The notes beneath the pieces were generated by a model, which was not told the origin of the DNA, searched no databases, and worked only from the letters and a program-made list of their open reading frames with translations. Below, in pieces: positions 31,761-42,557 of a DNA stretch of 64,000 nt. The position numbers were made by a program, and so were the translations under genes. Position 1 is the stretch's first letter. Each line of letters starts with the position of its first letter. The stretch comes from Prorocentrum cordatum (Eukaryota > Sar > Dinophyceae > Prorocentrales > Prorocentraceae): assembly GCA_963575745.1 (NCBI GenBank), contig CAUYUJ010014171.1, forward strand, positions 1,391,005 to 1,455,004, written 5' to 3'.

Positions 31761-33291
31761 CTAGGACTGGCTCTCCAGATCTGTTGGCAGCGCCTGCAGG
31801 CAGTGCTCCTGCGCGCGCGACCTCTTCAGCCGTAGGAAGGCCTGCCACTGGTGGGTGAGGGGGAAAGGGAGGAGGCGAGGAACTGGAAGCGCAGGCTGCT
31901 GCTGAGACGGGTGGGGCGGCAGCGCCTGACGCGCCGCCTGCAGCCACCAGAGCTTGGTCTACTACGGCGATTGCCTGTTTTGTCACACTTTCCTCGGGTG
32001 TGATGTCTTCACCTGTCTCCTCCTCCATGGATGCGATCCTGCCTTGGTCTGTCTTGAAGGCCTTCTTCGCTACGGTGCTGGCGCCTAGATGCTTGACGAT
32101 GGAGGAAATGCGTTGGTCCAGCATGGAATTGTGCGCCATCATGAGCCTCTGGGATTCTGCCTGCTGCGTCTGCAACTTCACGAACTGTGACTGAAGCGTG
32201 GCCAGGTCGATCAATCCTGGCGGTAGTTGCGCCGCCGCGGCCGCCTCCTGGTGCACCTCGACCCCTGGTGTGCCTGGCGCTCCGCCTGGCGTCCCTGGCC
32301 CCACCTCGCTGGGTGTGCCTGGGAGCGGGGGAGGTGCACTCTCGGGCGGCGGCGGCTTGTGTCGCTCCATCAGCACACGTATCTGCTCGACAGCTGCTGC
32401 ATGTCTATCGGCGAGATGTTGTGCATGCTGTAGGTCTGCTCGAGCTGCGTTCAACTCTGCCTGCTTGTCATTCAAAACTTTTTGACATATCTCCGCTTGT
32501 TCTTTAGCCCTCTGCAACTCCTGCTGCTGGTTGGCCAGGCATTCTTCGGGTGGGCATGCCATCTGAATCGCCGTCAAAACTGTGGCATACCAATTCTCCT
32601 CCGCAGTTGCATCGTCACTTTTTGAACGTTTCAACCTGATAATGGGCCCCAGCGCTGCCAGTTCATCATGAAGCTTCTGTATATGTCCTGCCAATTTTTC
32701 TGGATCTGTCGGTGGGGGCTCCCAGTGTACATGCTGCTGCGCATCGTTTGGTAGGGCTGGAACGATCCTGAGGTCGTTCTCACTGCCAGGTGTGATTGAT
32801 CGAAATGGGGATACTGCCTTATCACCGAACGTGCCTGACAACGTGGGGCTGGTCTGCTTAAAGGGCGACGGGGCAAGGACAGCGGAGGCCTGGGACATGT
32901 CCTCTGTCTGCGATTGCTGGGGCGGTCCTGGCCCACGCAGATGTCCTCGCTCGGCTCCGCCAATTGGTGTGCCCGGACTGCTTCCTCCTGCCGCCCTCGT
33001 CCCACGTCGACCTTCTCGAGGCGTGGGCTGTCGTCCCGGCTTGGGCAGACCTCCAGTCATTGGCGTCTCCATAGCCATGACCGCCTCCGTTGAACTCGGC
33101 CACATTCCTGGCGGTGCTTGCGCTGCATGTGGTAATTGATTCTGCGGGGCAACTCCGCAACCAAAACGGCAACGATCATGATGCAACATATTGTACGAGC
33201 CACAAATTGAACATGTCCATGTTGGATACGCCACTGTCTGTTGAACGCCAGGACTTGACAACTCTGCATGCAGAGGGGGTGGCCGTGCCAT
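31750..33291 (-). CDS. LINE-1 ORF1 protein (zinc finger, coiled coil)
   Basis: Intact 513-residue frame. Residues about 24-46 hold a RanBP2-type zinc-finger pattern, WTCSICGSYN then C-x3-C. A Pro/Gly/Ser-rich disordered segment follows (about 60-190). Residues about 255-325 form a heptad-rich, Gln/Glu/Ala/Leu-dominated probable coiled coil starting at LANQQQELQRAKEQ. A second Pro-rich linker and an Ala-rich C-terminus follow. ORF1 proteins of LINEs bind RNA and package the element RNA; the zinc finger and coiled coil here would suit RNA binding and oligomerisation (inference). No gag zinc knuckle (CCHC) is seen. It stops at 31752-31750, and the ORF2 frame opens only at 31760, so the two overlap by 11 bases in different phases. 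Confidence 0.75.
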   Translation of the reverse strand: MARPPPLHAELSSPGVQQTVAYPTWTCSICGSYNMLHHDRCRFGCGVAPQNQLPHAAQAPPGMWPSSTEAVMAMETPMTGGLPKPGRQPTPREGRRGTRAAGGSSPGTPIGGAERGHLRGPGPPQQSQTEDMSQASAVLAPSPFKQTSPTLSGTFGDKAVSPFRSITPGSENDLRIVPALPNDAQQHVHWEPPPTDPEKLAGHIQKLHDELAALGPIIRLKRSKSDDATAEENWYATVLTAIQMACPPEECLANQQQELQRAKEQAEICQKVLNDKQAELNAARADLQHAQHLADRHAAAVEQIRVLMERHKPPPPESAPPPLPGTPSEVGPGTPGGAPGTPGVEVHQEAAAAAQLPPGLIDLATLQSQFVKLQTQQAESQRLMMAHNSMLDQRISSIVKHLGASTVAKKAFKTDQGRIASMEEETGEDITPEESVTKQAIAVVDQALVAAGGASGAAAPPVSAAACASSSSPPPFPPHPPVAGLPTAEEVARAGALPAGAANRSGEPVLVVE

Positions 33292-33345
33292 GTTGTTGGC
33301 TTCCCCGTGATGTCCTCTAAGAATGTCACGTGCCCGTGCTTCACG

Positions 33346-33712
33346 GAGTATTTGCCTGGCCCAGGCTCGACGTTTGCGCTCGTTCCTGTGCCAGGCAGGC
33401 GACCGAGATCTGGCGGAAATGATGTGTTAGTGAATGTTAGAATATACCTGAGAAACGCCGCGGCCCTGGGCAGGGCTCGGTACGGCTGGGGGTGCGATAT
33501 CAGCTGTCTTGGCGAAGGCCTTCAAACGGACGGGACCGTCTGGCTCCTTGCCGCTCGACCCCTGGAGGAGGGAGGACGGAGGAGGGTGGGAGGGAGGGAG
33601 GGAGGGAGGAAGGGAGGAAGGGAGGGAGGAAGGGAGGGAGGGAGAATGAGATCATGAAAACTTGTCTGAGTGCGGCGTTCCCTGAGATCGCCGCGTCCCT
33701 GGGTGGAGCACC
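33346..33712. repeat. GGGA/GGAA purine microsatellite in unassigned sequence
   Basis: GGGAGGGAGGAAGG units lie at about 33568-33645, flanked by sequence with no recognised gene. It may include the undefined 5' end of LINE-1. Confidence 0.7.
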
Positions 33713-33976
33713 ATGCTCCGCCCGTGCTGCCACTTTGGGTTCATGACGCAGACACCGAGCACCCGCAAACGTGGTGAGGACGCCGATGATGCGGCCACCC
33801 GTGCTCTCGCGTTTTGGCAGCACGTGTCCTATGACTACCTTGGTTTGTGCCGGTCACGCCAGGACCAACTTCGCCGTGCTGAAGATTGTGATGAGTTGGA
33901 TCAGGTAACCGTTCGAAGAACAACGGGGACATCATGCTGGCTCCTTGTCCTCGTCGATGTCTCATCTTTCGGGTAG
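33713..33976 (+). CDS. Hypothetical short ORF
   Basis: An 87-codon frame with non-repetitive, mixed composition (a KRGEDADDAATRALAFW stretch is the most protein-like). A better start may be the in-frame Met at 33743. No domain is recognised and there is no homologue I can name. A GGTAACC sequence at about 33903 could be a splice donor, so this might be an exon rather than a complete gene. Low support. Confidence 0.25.
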   Translation: MLRPCCHFGFMTQTPSTRKRGEDADDAATRALAFWQHVSYDYLGLCRSRQDQLRRAEDCDELDQVTVRRTTGTSCWLLVLVDVSSFG

Positions 33977-34716
33977 CTGCTCGAACCCCCCGAGATGATA
34001 GATCCCAGAGTGGTTAATATTATGCTGTCCGTGTCGCCTCGTGAACAGGTGCATTTCAACGAGCCATAGCCCGAGCTTCGGGGTGCCTTATCTTTTTCCC
34101 ATGGCCGAGCTTTGCGTTCATGCTGTCTGGGGGGTCGTAGATCACCCTGCAATCAAGGACAAGCTCCTGGGGAACCAACGGTGCATCGCGAATGCTTGCG
34201 CGCAAACATCCCCACGCCCTTGGACTGTCAACCCATCAACGAAAACGACCCAGGGAAGCTTGGATGGCTTCTTTCTGCGTGTTTGCTGGCGTTTGCTGGC
34301 TTTGATCATAAGATTAAATAGGTGACAAGTTCTGCCATGGAAAGTCTTTTAATTTTCTCACTGCTCTGACCAAGGTGTTCCAGGTAAGCGCGTTGTAGCG
34401 CGATGCCTGGCCCGCCTTCTCTGGAGCGTCTTCAGGCAAGGTCGTGACCGACGACTGCAAGTCTTGGAGCTGCTTGTCTACGTTGGTCCGTGGCCCTCGC
34501 TTGGAAGTAGAGGCTGCCGCCGCTGCGAGCTGAGCCCGCCAATGCGCCGCAACATCTTGGAAGGGTTGTGCTCGAGAGTGCCGCGCCTGGTGAGCTTCGC
34601 TGGCATGGACTGCGCGCCCTCGTGCGCAGCCGGGCCCAAGCGTGATGTCGCGAGAACGGCGCGCGCGCGCCGCGGCCTCCGGGGCGGCTGCGCAGGAGGC
34701 GCGCGCGCCCCGTGAC
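33977..34716 (-). pseudogene. Unidentified minus-strand frame 34955-34314
   Basis: The last 60 residues (about 34500-34314; RGPRTNVDKQLQDLQSSV, then KAGQASRYNALTW) look like real protein, with helix-forming composition; the Arg/Ala-rich first half looks GC-driven. I recognise no domain. It lies beyond the LINE-2 endonuclease where an RT would be expected, but it has no RT motif. It could be host sequence into which LINE-2 is truncated. 33977-34313 shows nothing I can name. Confidence 0.3.
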
Positions 34717-36115
34717 TTACATCTGGCTGTACGAGCAACTGGTGAATGACACCGCGTGGCGGTTGCTCTCCCAGCACTCCGCGGAAACAAAGAAATCGCA
34801 GGCGGGTTCAGCCTCCGACGCGTTGGCTCCCTGCGGCACACTGGCCTGGTCGAGGAGTGCACTATCGCGATTACGGGGGTTCTCAGAAAGACACTGACAC
34901 TGAACCGACGGCTGCACGTCAGACACATCACTTCTCTGCTCCTGTCCAAGACCATGACTCACGGAACAACTGTTTCCCTGCGCAACATTAGCAACGTGCG
35001 GACCGCCAAAGACCGTCTCATCGGCCCAGGGGTCCTCCTCGTCTGACTCGAATTGACCACTAGGGCCCTGATCATCCTCAGACGGAGGGGCGGTGGTCTC
35101 CCTCTCATATGATGCCTTGGCTTCTGGAAACATGATGTCACCGAACATGGCTCCGAAGAACTGCTGCCGTTTCTCTCGGGCTGTAGCCATCTGCATGGCT
35201 CTCTCAGAACTGGTCCTAGAGGTCTTCGACCCCTTCTGCGGCAGCGCTCTCGGTCTGGGAGTCTGGGGGAGGCGGCCTGGCGCATCGAGGCGTCGAGTGA
35301 GAAGCTGCTTCCCAGAACTCTGAGTCGTGACAACGATCCCCAGATGCGGTCGCCACGGCACAGACAGAACTGCCTGACATCCCAATACGAATGGCACTGC
35401 CGCCTCACTCATGACACAGCAATCCAGCAGCGAGCCTCCACGCTGATCGCAAGTGTGCGACACTGGAGGAAGGAGCACTCTGCCATGTACACGTCCAAGA
35501 AATCCAGAATCATGCAAAGCCTGTGGCGGCATATTCCAGTCTCCCAATGCCAGCCATGGTAGCTGCAAGGACGCCAGTCACGCCCCTATACGTTGAAACC
35601 GTGCTAAACTCTGTCCTGACATTCCCATCGAACAATGCCCATAATTACAGAATCACGAGCACGAAGGAGAACCCTGCGCAGTGGATGGTGGCAGCAACGA
35701 ACCCGTCCTTCGCCTGGCTCCCTGGAGCCCGCAGTTCGGGGACGTCCGCCTCCACCAGTGAAGCCACCTGCAGGTGCGACCGAGCGAAGCTGACCTCCCC
35801 GCCCTCGTTCGCCTTCTCCTCCTTTGATGAGGTTATGTGCCGACCAGTCGCCCTGGCCGAATTGAACATCCTACGCATGCCCTGGGTTCTCGCCTGCTTG
35901 TCCCACTTGCGCTGCACGGACTCGCCAAGATGAGTCTCCACGCACCCCATGAAAGCATGCTGCGAACAATGCTGCGTAAGATACGTCCAAGCCTGATCCC
36001 CCATGGCCGTGACGTTGGCAAAGAAGATGGATGATTGTTGGCCCCCTCCAGCATCATCCTGCGAAACCGTACTGCTATCGCACAAAATTGGCGCCTGGCC
36101 ACGAGCTGCCTGCAT
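34717..36115 (-). pseudogene. LINE-2 ORF2: AP-endonuclease domain and acidic linker
   Basis: The frame 36115-35645 carries IFFANVTAM (Asn34) and MGCVETHLG (Glu60), the N-terminal metal-binding residues of the exonuclease-endonuclease-phosphatase fold. After a break (35645-35568) the second frame begins with LPWLALGDWN (Asp10, Asn12) and ends the domain with VPWRPHLGI (catalytic His75, about 35346). All expected catalytic residues are present. The enzyme would nick chromosomal DNA to prime reverse transcription. Downstream the protein becomes acidic and Ser/Gln-rich with no RT. The start at 36115 is an ATG directly after the ORF1 stop. Confidence 0.75.
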
Positions 36116-36142
36116 ATCGTTCTCGCCGCCAGGCGCTGACCA

Positions 36143-37185
36143 TCAAGCCTGCGCAGCCTCGGGCGCCGCCGCCTGCACGGGCGAGCCCTCCTGCGACTTG
36201 GCCCTCTCAGCCGCCGCCGCCGCCGCGTGCTTGGCCGCGGTGAGCTTGGCCGCCTCCTCCTGCACCTTCGCCTGCATCGCCGCCTCGGGGGTCATCCCCA
36301 CCCCGCCGTTGGCGAGCCGCCTGCTGCCTGGGCAGGCGCCTGGCCAGGCGCGGCACTCGCAGCGGGCCCGCTGGCGGCAGCGGCAGCTGCACGTGGAGCT
36401 TCCGCCTCCGCGGGGCTCGCACTCCCCTCTGGCACGGGAACGTCCTCGCCGCCCAGCTCCACCGTGCGGCGCTTCCTCGCCAGGCGGCTGCGGATGGCTT
36501 CGCGCATCTGAGCAGCCCGCTGGAGCCATCCCTGCACTTCTGCCTTGCGGTTGGTGAGCCCGCGCTGCAGCTCGTGCAAGTCCGAATGAATCTTCTTGAG
36601 CTGCGACTTCTCTCCTTCCTCGCACTCTAGGTTGTCGATGTCAGCGAATAGCTCCTCATCCCAACGGACCTCGAAGAGCTTGTTCGCCCTCGTCTCGCCG
36701 ACTGCGACGCCCTCTGCCCTCGCGAGGACCTCCACAGCGCCGCGCTGCGTCAGCTCCGCCGCGGCCAGCACCAGCGCCGCCTGGGCCTCCTTGGCCGCGG
36801 CCTTCGCCAGGGCGGCCTGCAGGCGCCGCACGTTGGCGATGGCCTGGTCGTGCTCATGATTGGCGTCCCGATGCGCAGCATCAGCCTTCTGCGAGGCGAG
36901 AGCCACCGAGGGAGCAGCCGATGGCTTCGCAGCGGCCGCCTCCTGCAGCGAAGCAACGCGCATCTGCAAGAAACGCTTGAGCTCCTCATCCTTAGTCTCC
37001 TGCATGGCCTCACGCAGGTGGTCCACGACCTTATCCGTCTCGCTCATTTTGGCCCAGGGGGGCTTCCTGCCTGGGGCTGGAGATGCGCCACGACTCGACG
37101 GGGTCTCGCCCTCCTTTCCTTCCAGGGAGTCTGAGAAGGTGACTCGACGCGGACTCTTCCCCCTTTGATCCTTGGGAACGAACAC
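36143..37185 (-). pseudogene. LINE-2 ORF1 protein
   Basis: The 297-codon frame 37185-36292 begins MFVPKDQRGKSPRR and has KPPWAK at about residue 43. It is dominated by Ala/Glu/Lys/Gln helices (HLREAMQETKDEELKRFLQ; about 110-235) that should form coiled coil, followed by an Ala/Pro-rich segment. A shift near 36300 continues the Ala/Glu helix (AAMQAKVQEEAAKLTAAK) to the stop at 36143. It is thought to be the RNA-binding or packaging protein of the element, by position and composition. No zinc knuckle is seen in this frame; a Cys-containing segment upstream (CQACQTCEYN, about 37250-37220, other phase) might be a lost N-terminus. Confidence 0.6.
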
Positions 37186-37190
37186 CTTGA

Positions 37191-37435
37191 CCTAGGCCCC
37201 GCACGGATCAGCAGATCATTGTACTCACATGTCTGACATGCTTGACAACGACTCCACAAGCGGGATGCGGACATCCCTCGCGATGACATCTGAAATCTGA
37301 AATCTCCTGCTTTGGTCGACAACCCTGGGGATGAGCAGCCCAGGGCCGAAGTGCCTCCAGCGCCACGGGCAGGCACAGGAGACCTGGCGGGAGGTACCGA
37401 ATCGGAGTGACCCAACACCCTCCTCAAGCCAGGAT
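37191..37435. other. Between LINE-2 and the GGA tract
   Basis: Unassigned sequence that may hold the 5' untranslated region or a broken ORF1 start of LINE-2. Confidence 0.4.
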
Positions 37436-37815
37436 GGCTTGAGAGGAGGAGGAGGAGGAGGAGGAGGAGGAGGAGGAGGAACAGGAGGAGGAGGAGGAAC
37501 AGGAGGAGGAACAGGAGGAGGAACAGGAGGAGGAGGAGGAGGAGGAGGAACGCCACAGGTTTTCACCGCAGGTTTGCTTAACGCAAAAAAGGAGGAGGTG
37601 GAAGGGAGGGAGGGTGGGAGGGAGGAGGGGGATGAGGGAGGAAAGGGGAGGAAAGGGGGAGGAAGAGGAGGAGGAGGAGGAGGAGGGAGGAGGAGGAAGG
37701 AGGAGGAGGAGGAGGAGGAGGAAGAGGAAGAGGAGGAGGACGGGCAGCGGGCGGAGGAGGAGGAGGAGGGGGAGGAGGAGGAGGAGGAAGAGGAGGAGGA
37801 GGAGGAGAGTGGAAA
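37436..37815. repeat. GGA microsatellite
   Basis: GGAGGAGGA runs with occasional ACA insertions lie in two blocks (37440-37550 and 37590-37810) separated by about 40 bases of unique sequence. Confidence 0.95.
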
Positions 37816-39425
37816 TGGGAGGGACACCGAGGTTAGTGATTTTTGTTTTGGCCCTTTCTGGGCCCCTGGAGGCCCTGGGAGCCTCCGGAGGCAGGCGCGA
37901 GCGACGCGAGGACCTCGCCAAAAGAACGAAAAGCACCGAATGACGAGGCATCTGGGCCTCCGTCCTTCTTTTGCCACTGCTGGACCAGCTGGTGGAATCC
38001 GGCGGATAACAAAAACATGCGACAAATCCGAAGCCTCCTCCTGCTGGTCAGGCCCAGTGGTCTCCTCCACTGGGGTGTGCATGGCTCGCGTGCGCCCAGA
38101 CGCGGAATACACGGACCACTTTGGGCTGAGGGGCGCCTTCGGTTTTCGAACCGTTTTTCGTTTCCAGATCGGAAAACCTGTTCGTTGCCAAGGTTCGCCG
38201 TGGCCAGAAAAGCCCCTTCATTCTTTATTCAGCGTTCCCAAAAAGTAGCGCGATGGTTGTACCATCCCGCGTTTCCCATTTCCTCTCGGTCTCCTGGTGG
38301 TGTCGGCCTGCGGTCGGGGTGCAAAGAGGTCTTCCCCGATGAGTTGCACAACCTGCTCTTGTCTTTCGACCGCTGGCCCCTCCTGCAGCAATTGTCTTTC
38401 CTCTCCGTCCTTCTTGGTATCTGAACAGATTGGAGGCTGGATTGTGGCCAAAGTTTTTTAGCAAAGCTGACCAGCAAAGTCGTTTTTCTGTGTTTGCATG
38501 TCGGCCACTACGCGGGATGGCTCGGTACTCGATGCTCCTCTTCCGCCTCCTACGGCAGATTTCACGCACCAGAACACCAATGACTTTTGGAGATTTTGCA
38601 GTGGCTGCTGCATGCTAGTGCGCTTGCGTTGACAACGATACGCGAGTGTCACATGCCAGAGCAGCCGCCCGCGAGGGCGAGGCCATTTCGCATACCTCGC
38701 CCAAGGGGTTGTGCGGAGCCAGCTCCCGCTTCCAGAGGGTCTACGCATGCTTCGCTTCATTAAATATCGAACCGCGACACATGTTTTAGTCTCGTTTCGG
38801 GCTGCAGGACCCTCACGGATCGATCGGGCTGAACCCATCAGGCATGAGGACGGGGTCGATGGTTCCAATGGTGATCATTTAGCTGAGTTGCGGGTTTTCA
38901 CGACGTCGGATCTCCGAGAAGTCAGGCACGCTTAGGGTAAGGATATTTCGCTCCAGAGCGTTACAGAACTCAAAAACGACAGCGGCGCCCGATACAACCT
39001 CCACATTCGCCAGCCCCTAACGATTCCCGATCAATCCTTTTCCAGATTTATCATTCTCAGACTGCCTCCATCTCAGAGGGGCATTTCGTATCGAGAGGTC
39101 TGCCCTCGGCTCCTGCCCCAACGGCTTCTCCGCCAGGCTGTGCAGCCGACGTCGTGGGCCGTAGGGGGTGAGCGCCGGAGACCGGACGTGCTCAGACTAT
39201 TGAGTGACAAGGAGCAGGGCAGAGGCGTGCATGCAAGAAGACAGGTCAGTGGCTCCGTCCGTCTGTCCAATGCCGTACTTTATGTTTTGCGCGCGCGGAG
39301 TCTCCCGGCCATGGCCACGTGCCACTGGCCTGTCGGCGAGATCATCTAGATTAGAGGTGCCTCCCTTCCACAGGACTTTGTCACAGGGCCGAGCCGCACT
39401 TCTGATGCTGAGCTGCGGTGCCAGC
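37816..39425. other. No assignable gene
   Basis: Short frames occur on both strands, for example 38112-37225 minus and 38868-38458 minus, without recognised domains. Composition is less GC-rich than the flanking regions. Nothing else is seen. Confidence 0.5.
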
Positions 39426-39994
39426 GGGGCGGTGGGGGAGGTGGCGAAGGCGGAGGCTGAAGATGCGGAGAAGGCGGAAGAGGCGGAGGAAGAGGCGGGG
39501 GGGGGGGGGCGAGAACGCCTGACTTCCAAGGGGAGGTCGAGCACGTCAACGAGACCGAAGTGCTTGAGGACGGCTACTGCAAAATGGCGCCCGTCGACTG
39601 CAAGGCTGGGCAGGGTCGCTGTCGGTGAAGGAATCCAGAGGGACGGCCGCAAGAGGAGGGAGGACGGAGGGTGAGGAGGAGGGGGAGGTGTAGGAGAGGG
39701 AGGAGAGGGAGGAGATGGGATGATGGTGGTGTTGTTGATGATGTTTATGATGAGGATGCGGATGCGGATGCGGATGCGGATGCGGATGCTGCTAATGATG
39801 ATGATTATGATGATGATGATGATGATGGTGATGATGAGAATGCTGCGGCTGATGGTGACTAGGATGATGACGGTGATGATCATTATCATGACCATGATGA
39901 TGATGCTGATGATGGTGATGATGATGATGCTGATGATGATGATGAGTATGAAGAAGATGGTGATGATGATGATGATGCTGATGATGATGATGAC

Positions 39995-40027
<33 letters not shown>

Positions 40028-40205
40028 GGTGATGCTGCTGTTGATGATGCCGATGATGATGTTGATGATGGTGATGATGCTGATGACCAGAAGGTTATGA
40101 TGGCGATGATGATGCGGATGATGCTGATGCTGATGATAATAATAATAGGAATAATAATAATAATGATGATGATGATGACGATGACGATGACGATGATGCT
40201 GATGC

Positions 40206-40244
<39 letters not shown>

Positions 40245-40295
40245 GGATGATGATGCGGATGATGATGAGGAGGAGGAGGAGGAGCAGGAGGAGGA
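39426..40295. repeat. GGCGGA, GGA and GAT microsatellite cluster
   Basis: GGCGGAGG units and a G10 run lie at about 39430-39510, GGAGG at 39655-39715, and GAT/GCGGAT arrays at 39720-40290 including AATAATAAT (40138-40165). Poly-Met, poly-Ile, poly-His and poly-Ser frames here are artefacts. Confidence 0.93.
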
Positions 40296-40337
40296 TGACA
40301 GCCGCGTGCCCGAAGGATCCGGGCGGCACGCAGCGCA

Positions 40338-41306
40338 GTGTCCCGCCCGCAGGAGGCGCGGGCGTATCCGAACCAGATCACATACTCCCACATACCATGT
40401 CCACTCACCTCTTACATGTCTCTTTCTTTTTCATCTCCAAGGTGCCAGGACAACTACTACTTCCTCACCGGCAGGCAACACCACCACGATTTCCACCTGG
40501 GAACCAGCGTGGCACCTACTCAAAGTCGCAGCTGCGCGACAACTACTCGAAGCACACCGCAGTGCTCAGCAACCACCGCGGCATCCACCACAAACTCTAA
40601 CAATGGCAGCACCGTGGCAGTCAACACCGAGCCGTACACTGAGCAGGGGCCCACCTACGCGGTCCACTACACCAGCGATCGGCGCAGGAATGGACAGGTG
40701 GAGGAACGACCACTTGATGGCGCAATGGGCAGCACGACGCCCCAACGCCTGCAGGAACAAGGGCACCAACGGCAAGGGCAGGGGCACCAACGGCAAGGGC
40801 AGTTTCCCCAACTTGCGCGACCACCACATCGAGGACAACGGCATTCCGCAGAAAAGGCAAACAGAAAGACAAGAAGGGCAAGAGGAAACAACAACCTCAA
40901 AGTGAAAAGGGCGCCCCTTACCAAGAAAAAACAACGCGAGGCCAACCAGGACTACAATGTTCATTCGCGTTGCCCAGACCATCAAAAACGTAATGCCCAT
41001 GCGCAAAGTCCACGCTGCCAGAGGCCCGATTGGAAGGCACCACCAAACGACCACGAGCTCCAAGTGGATTGGAATAGTGCCTATGTCGCAGAACAGCGGG
41101 AGGCAGCCGCGTCCATCGTCAGGAACAGCGTTGCTGGGCTCCAGACTATCGACGCCGAGACCCGCATCGCCTGCGTCAAGGCCATGATTATCAGCAGCAT
41201 GCTGCTTCTTCAAGAACCCAAGGAAATCGAACGCACCGCGGAGGTCATGGAGGACCGCTTCAAGTGCACCAAGGAACACCACAAGGAGGTGGAGGTCTAC
41301 CCGTAA
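40338..41306 (+). pseudogene. LINE-3 ORF1-like region
   Basis: A 322-codon frame, rich in Gln, Arg, Asn, Thr and His at the start. Its last third contains a plausible helical segment (LQVDWNSAYVAEQREAAASI to about 41260) ending before TAA at 41306. An overlapping frame (40306-40905) holds MDRWRNDHLMAQWAARRPN, which may be the authentic N-terminus in another phase. No named domain. Assignment as an ORF1 structural protein rests on position upstream of the RT and on Gln/Lys/Arg-rich low-complexity composition. Confidence 0.35.
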
Positions 41307-42557
41307 CGCTGGAGGGGATAATCGCTGTCTCGCGCCATCCGGAGGGACATCAATTACGCCAGGGACGACGCCTACAACGACAGGAGCTGCCGATGACGAG
41401 GAACAACGACACAAGAGACGCCGATGACGAGGTGGAGCCATCCCGCAGGGAAGGCCAACCGAGGAGGAGGTCCGCAACGCCGGCTCGTAGGAGGCAGACA
41501 GGGGCCAGAGAGTCGACAGAGGGGCAGGACATCGGCGCACTCCTGAAGGCATTGAAGGAGGACAACCAACGCCTTGCCCACGACGTCAACAAGAACAACC
41601 AGAAGAAGGCCAAGGAAAAGTTCGACGACCACAACAAGACCAATGCCGCAATGGAAGAATCTGCAGCCGCGCCTACTTCCAACAGGGAGCCACCGACGTC
41701 GAGAGGCAGGTGCGAGCCAGAGACGCCGAACAAGCACAGCATCATGAACACCAACAGCATGGCAACCACAGGGGTAAGCGAGCACTGGGAGCAGGCACAA
41801 CAACATGCATCTCAATCAGAAGGCCAGCTCCAATCTATCTCACAGCGAGCGGAGGTCGGCTCCCACCAGCCGGGCGAGGCTCATCGGCACGGGATCGACA
41901 TGCGCGAGCAGTGGGAGGCAACCTCGAGGGAAGGGAATGCGAAATAACAGCCGCAAGAAGCGCACCGAGGAAGCCCAACAGGAGTACGTCTACGCCCAGC
42001 AGGCCGCTGCTCGGTTGCGTGGCCAGCTCGACAAGGCGCTATCCGCCGAAATCCCAGGCGACAGCGAAGCGATCGTGACCTTCGCGCGGCCAGCGGATCC
42101 AATGCCCACACATGGCGCACCTCAAGGTGCCGCGCGACCTCCTTTGACGCAAAGTGACGAGGCAGGCGGAGAGGCCGACGACAGGGCAACAATTGTGGCA
42201 ACCCTGACGCAACGCGACCAGCAGGCGCGTATAATTACCAACAGTCAACAGCATAAACACAGGCAGCACCACCTCCATCCGAGAGCCCCGAAGCGCAGCG
42301 CGCACCCACGGGGCCATGACCGCAGGGATGAAGATGTCGACCCACCACCTGGAAGCCAGGAATGCGACGCGACGCAGCCAGCCGCGCCCATTGCATGCGC
42401 GCCGAGATCAATGCCGCCAGATCCTCGGCGCGCCATCGCCGCCGAGGAAAGAGGGCGACGACCTGGCGGCCGCCGAGGAGGTGCCCCGCAGGCGCCATCC
42501 CTTCGTAGAACCTTCATTGGCGCGCCAGGGAGGGGCACCTCTGCCGCCAGAACGTAA
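41264..42557 (+). pseudogene. LINE-3 ORF1-like continuation
   Basis: Frame 41264-41947 has a charged coiled-coil-like stretch (KALKEDNQRLAHDVNKNNQK, about 41545-41605). Frame 41805-42557 contains RKKRTEEAQQEYVYAQQAAA (about 41955-42010), again probable coiled coil. The change of phase near 41940 implies an indel. Such Gln/Glu/Ala heptads resemble those of LINE-1 ORF1. No zinc finger is identified. Confidence 0.35.

Larger units (their letters stand above)
25120..33345 (-). mobile_element. LINE-1: near-complete non-LTR retrotransposon
   Basis: Read from 33345 to 25120. Order of parts: ORF1 (33291-31750); ORF2 opening at 31760 with RNase H (31480-31050), AP-endonuclease (30780-29980), reverse transcriptase (29200-27800), C2H2 fingers (27045-26850), methyltransferase-like domain (26470-25720) and a charged tail to 25192. 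The element ends in a CA-rich tract on the coding strand (25150-25127 as GTGTGT on the plus strand), as is common for LINE 3' tails. Only two phases are used along ORF2 after the RNase H start, switching back and forth, plus one in-frame TGA. The inactivation therefore looks like a handful of small indels and the copy is relatively young. The 5' boundary is uncertain. Confidence 0.85.
34717..37190 (-). mobile_element. LINE-2: ORF1 and endonuclease, RT missing
   Basis: Read from 37190 downwards: ORF1 (37185-36143), then ORF2 starting at 36115 with an AP-endonuclease that runs to about 35330, then an unrecognised acidic linker to the stop at 34717. No RT motif is visible between 35300 and 33400 on this strand. 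ORF2 starts 28 bases after the ORF1 end. A 3'-truncated or internally deleted copy is indicated, the opposite of the usual 5' truncation of LINEs. Confidence 0.7.
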
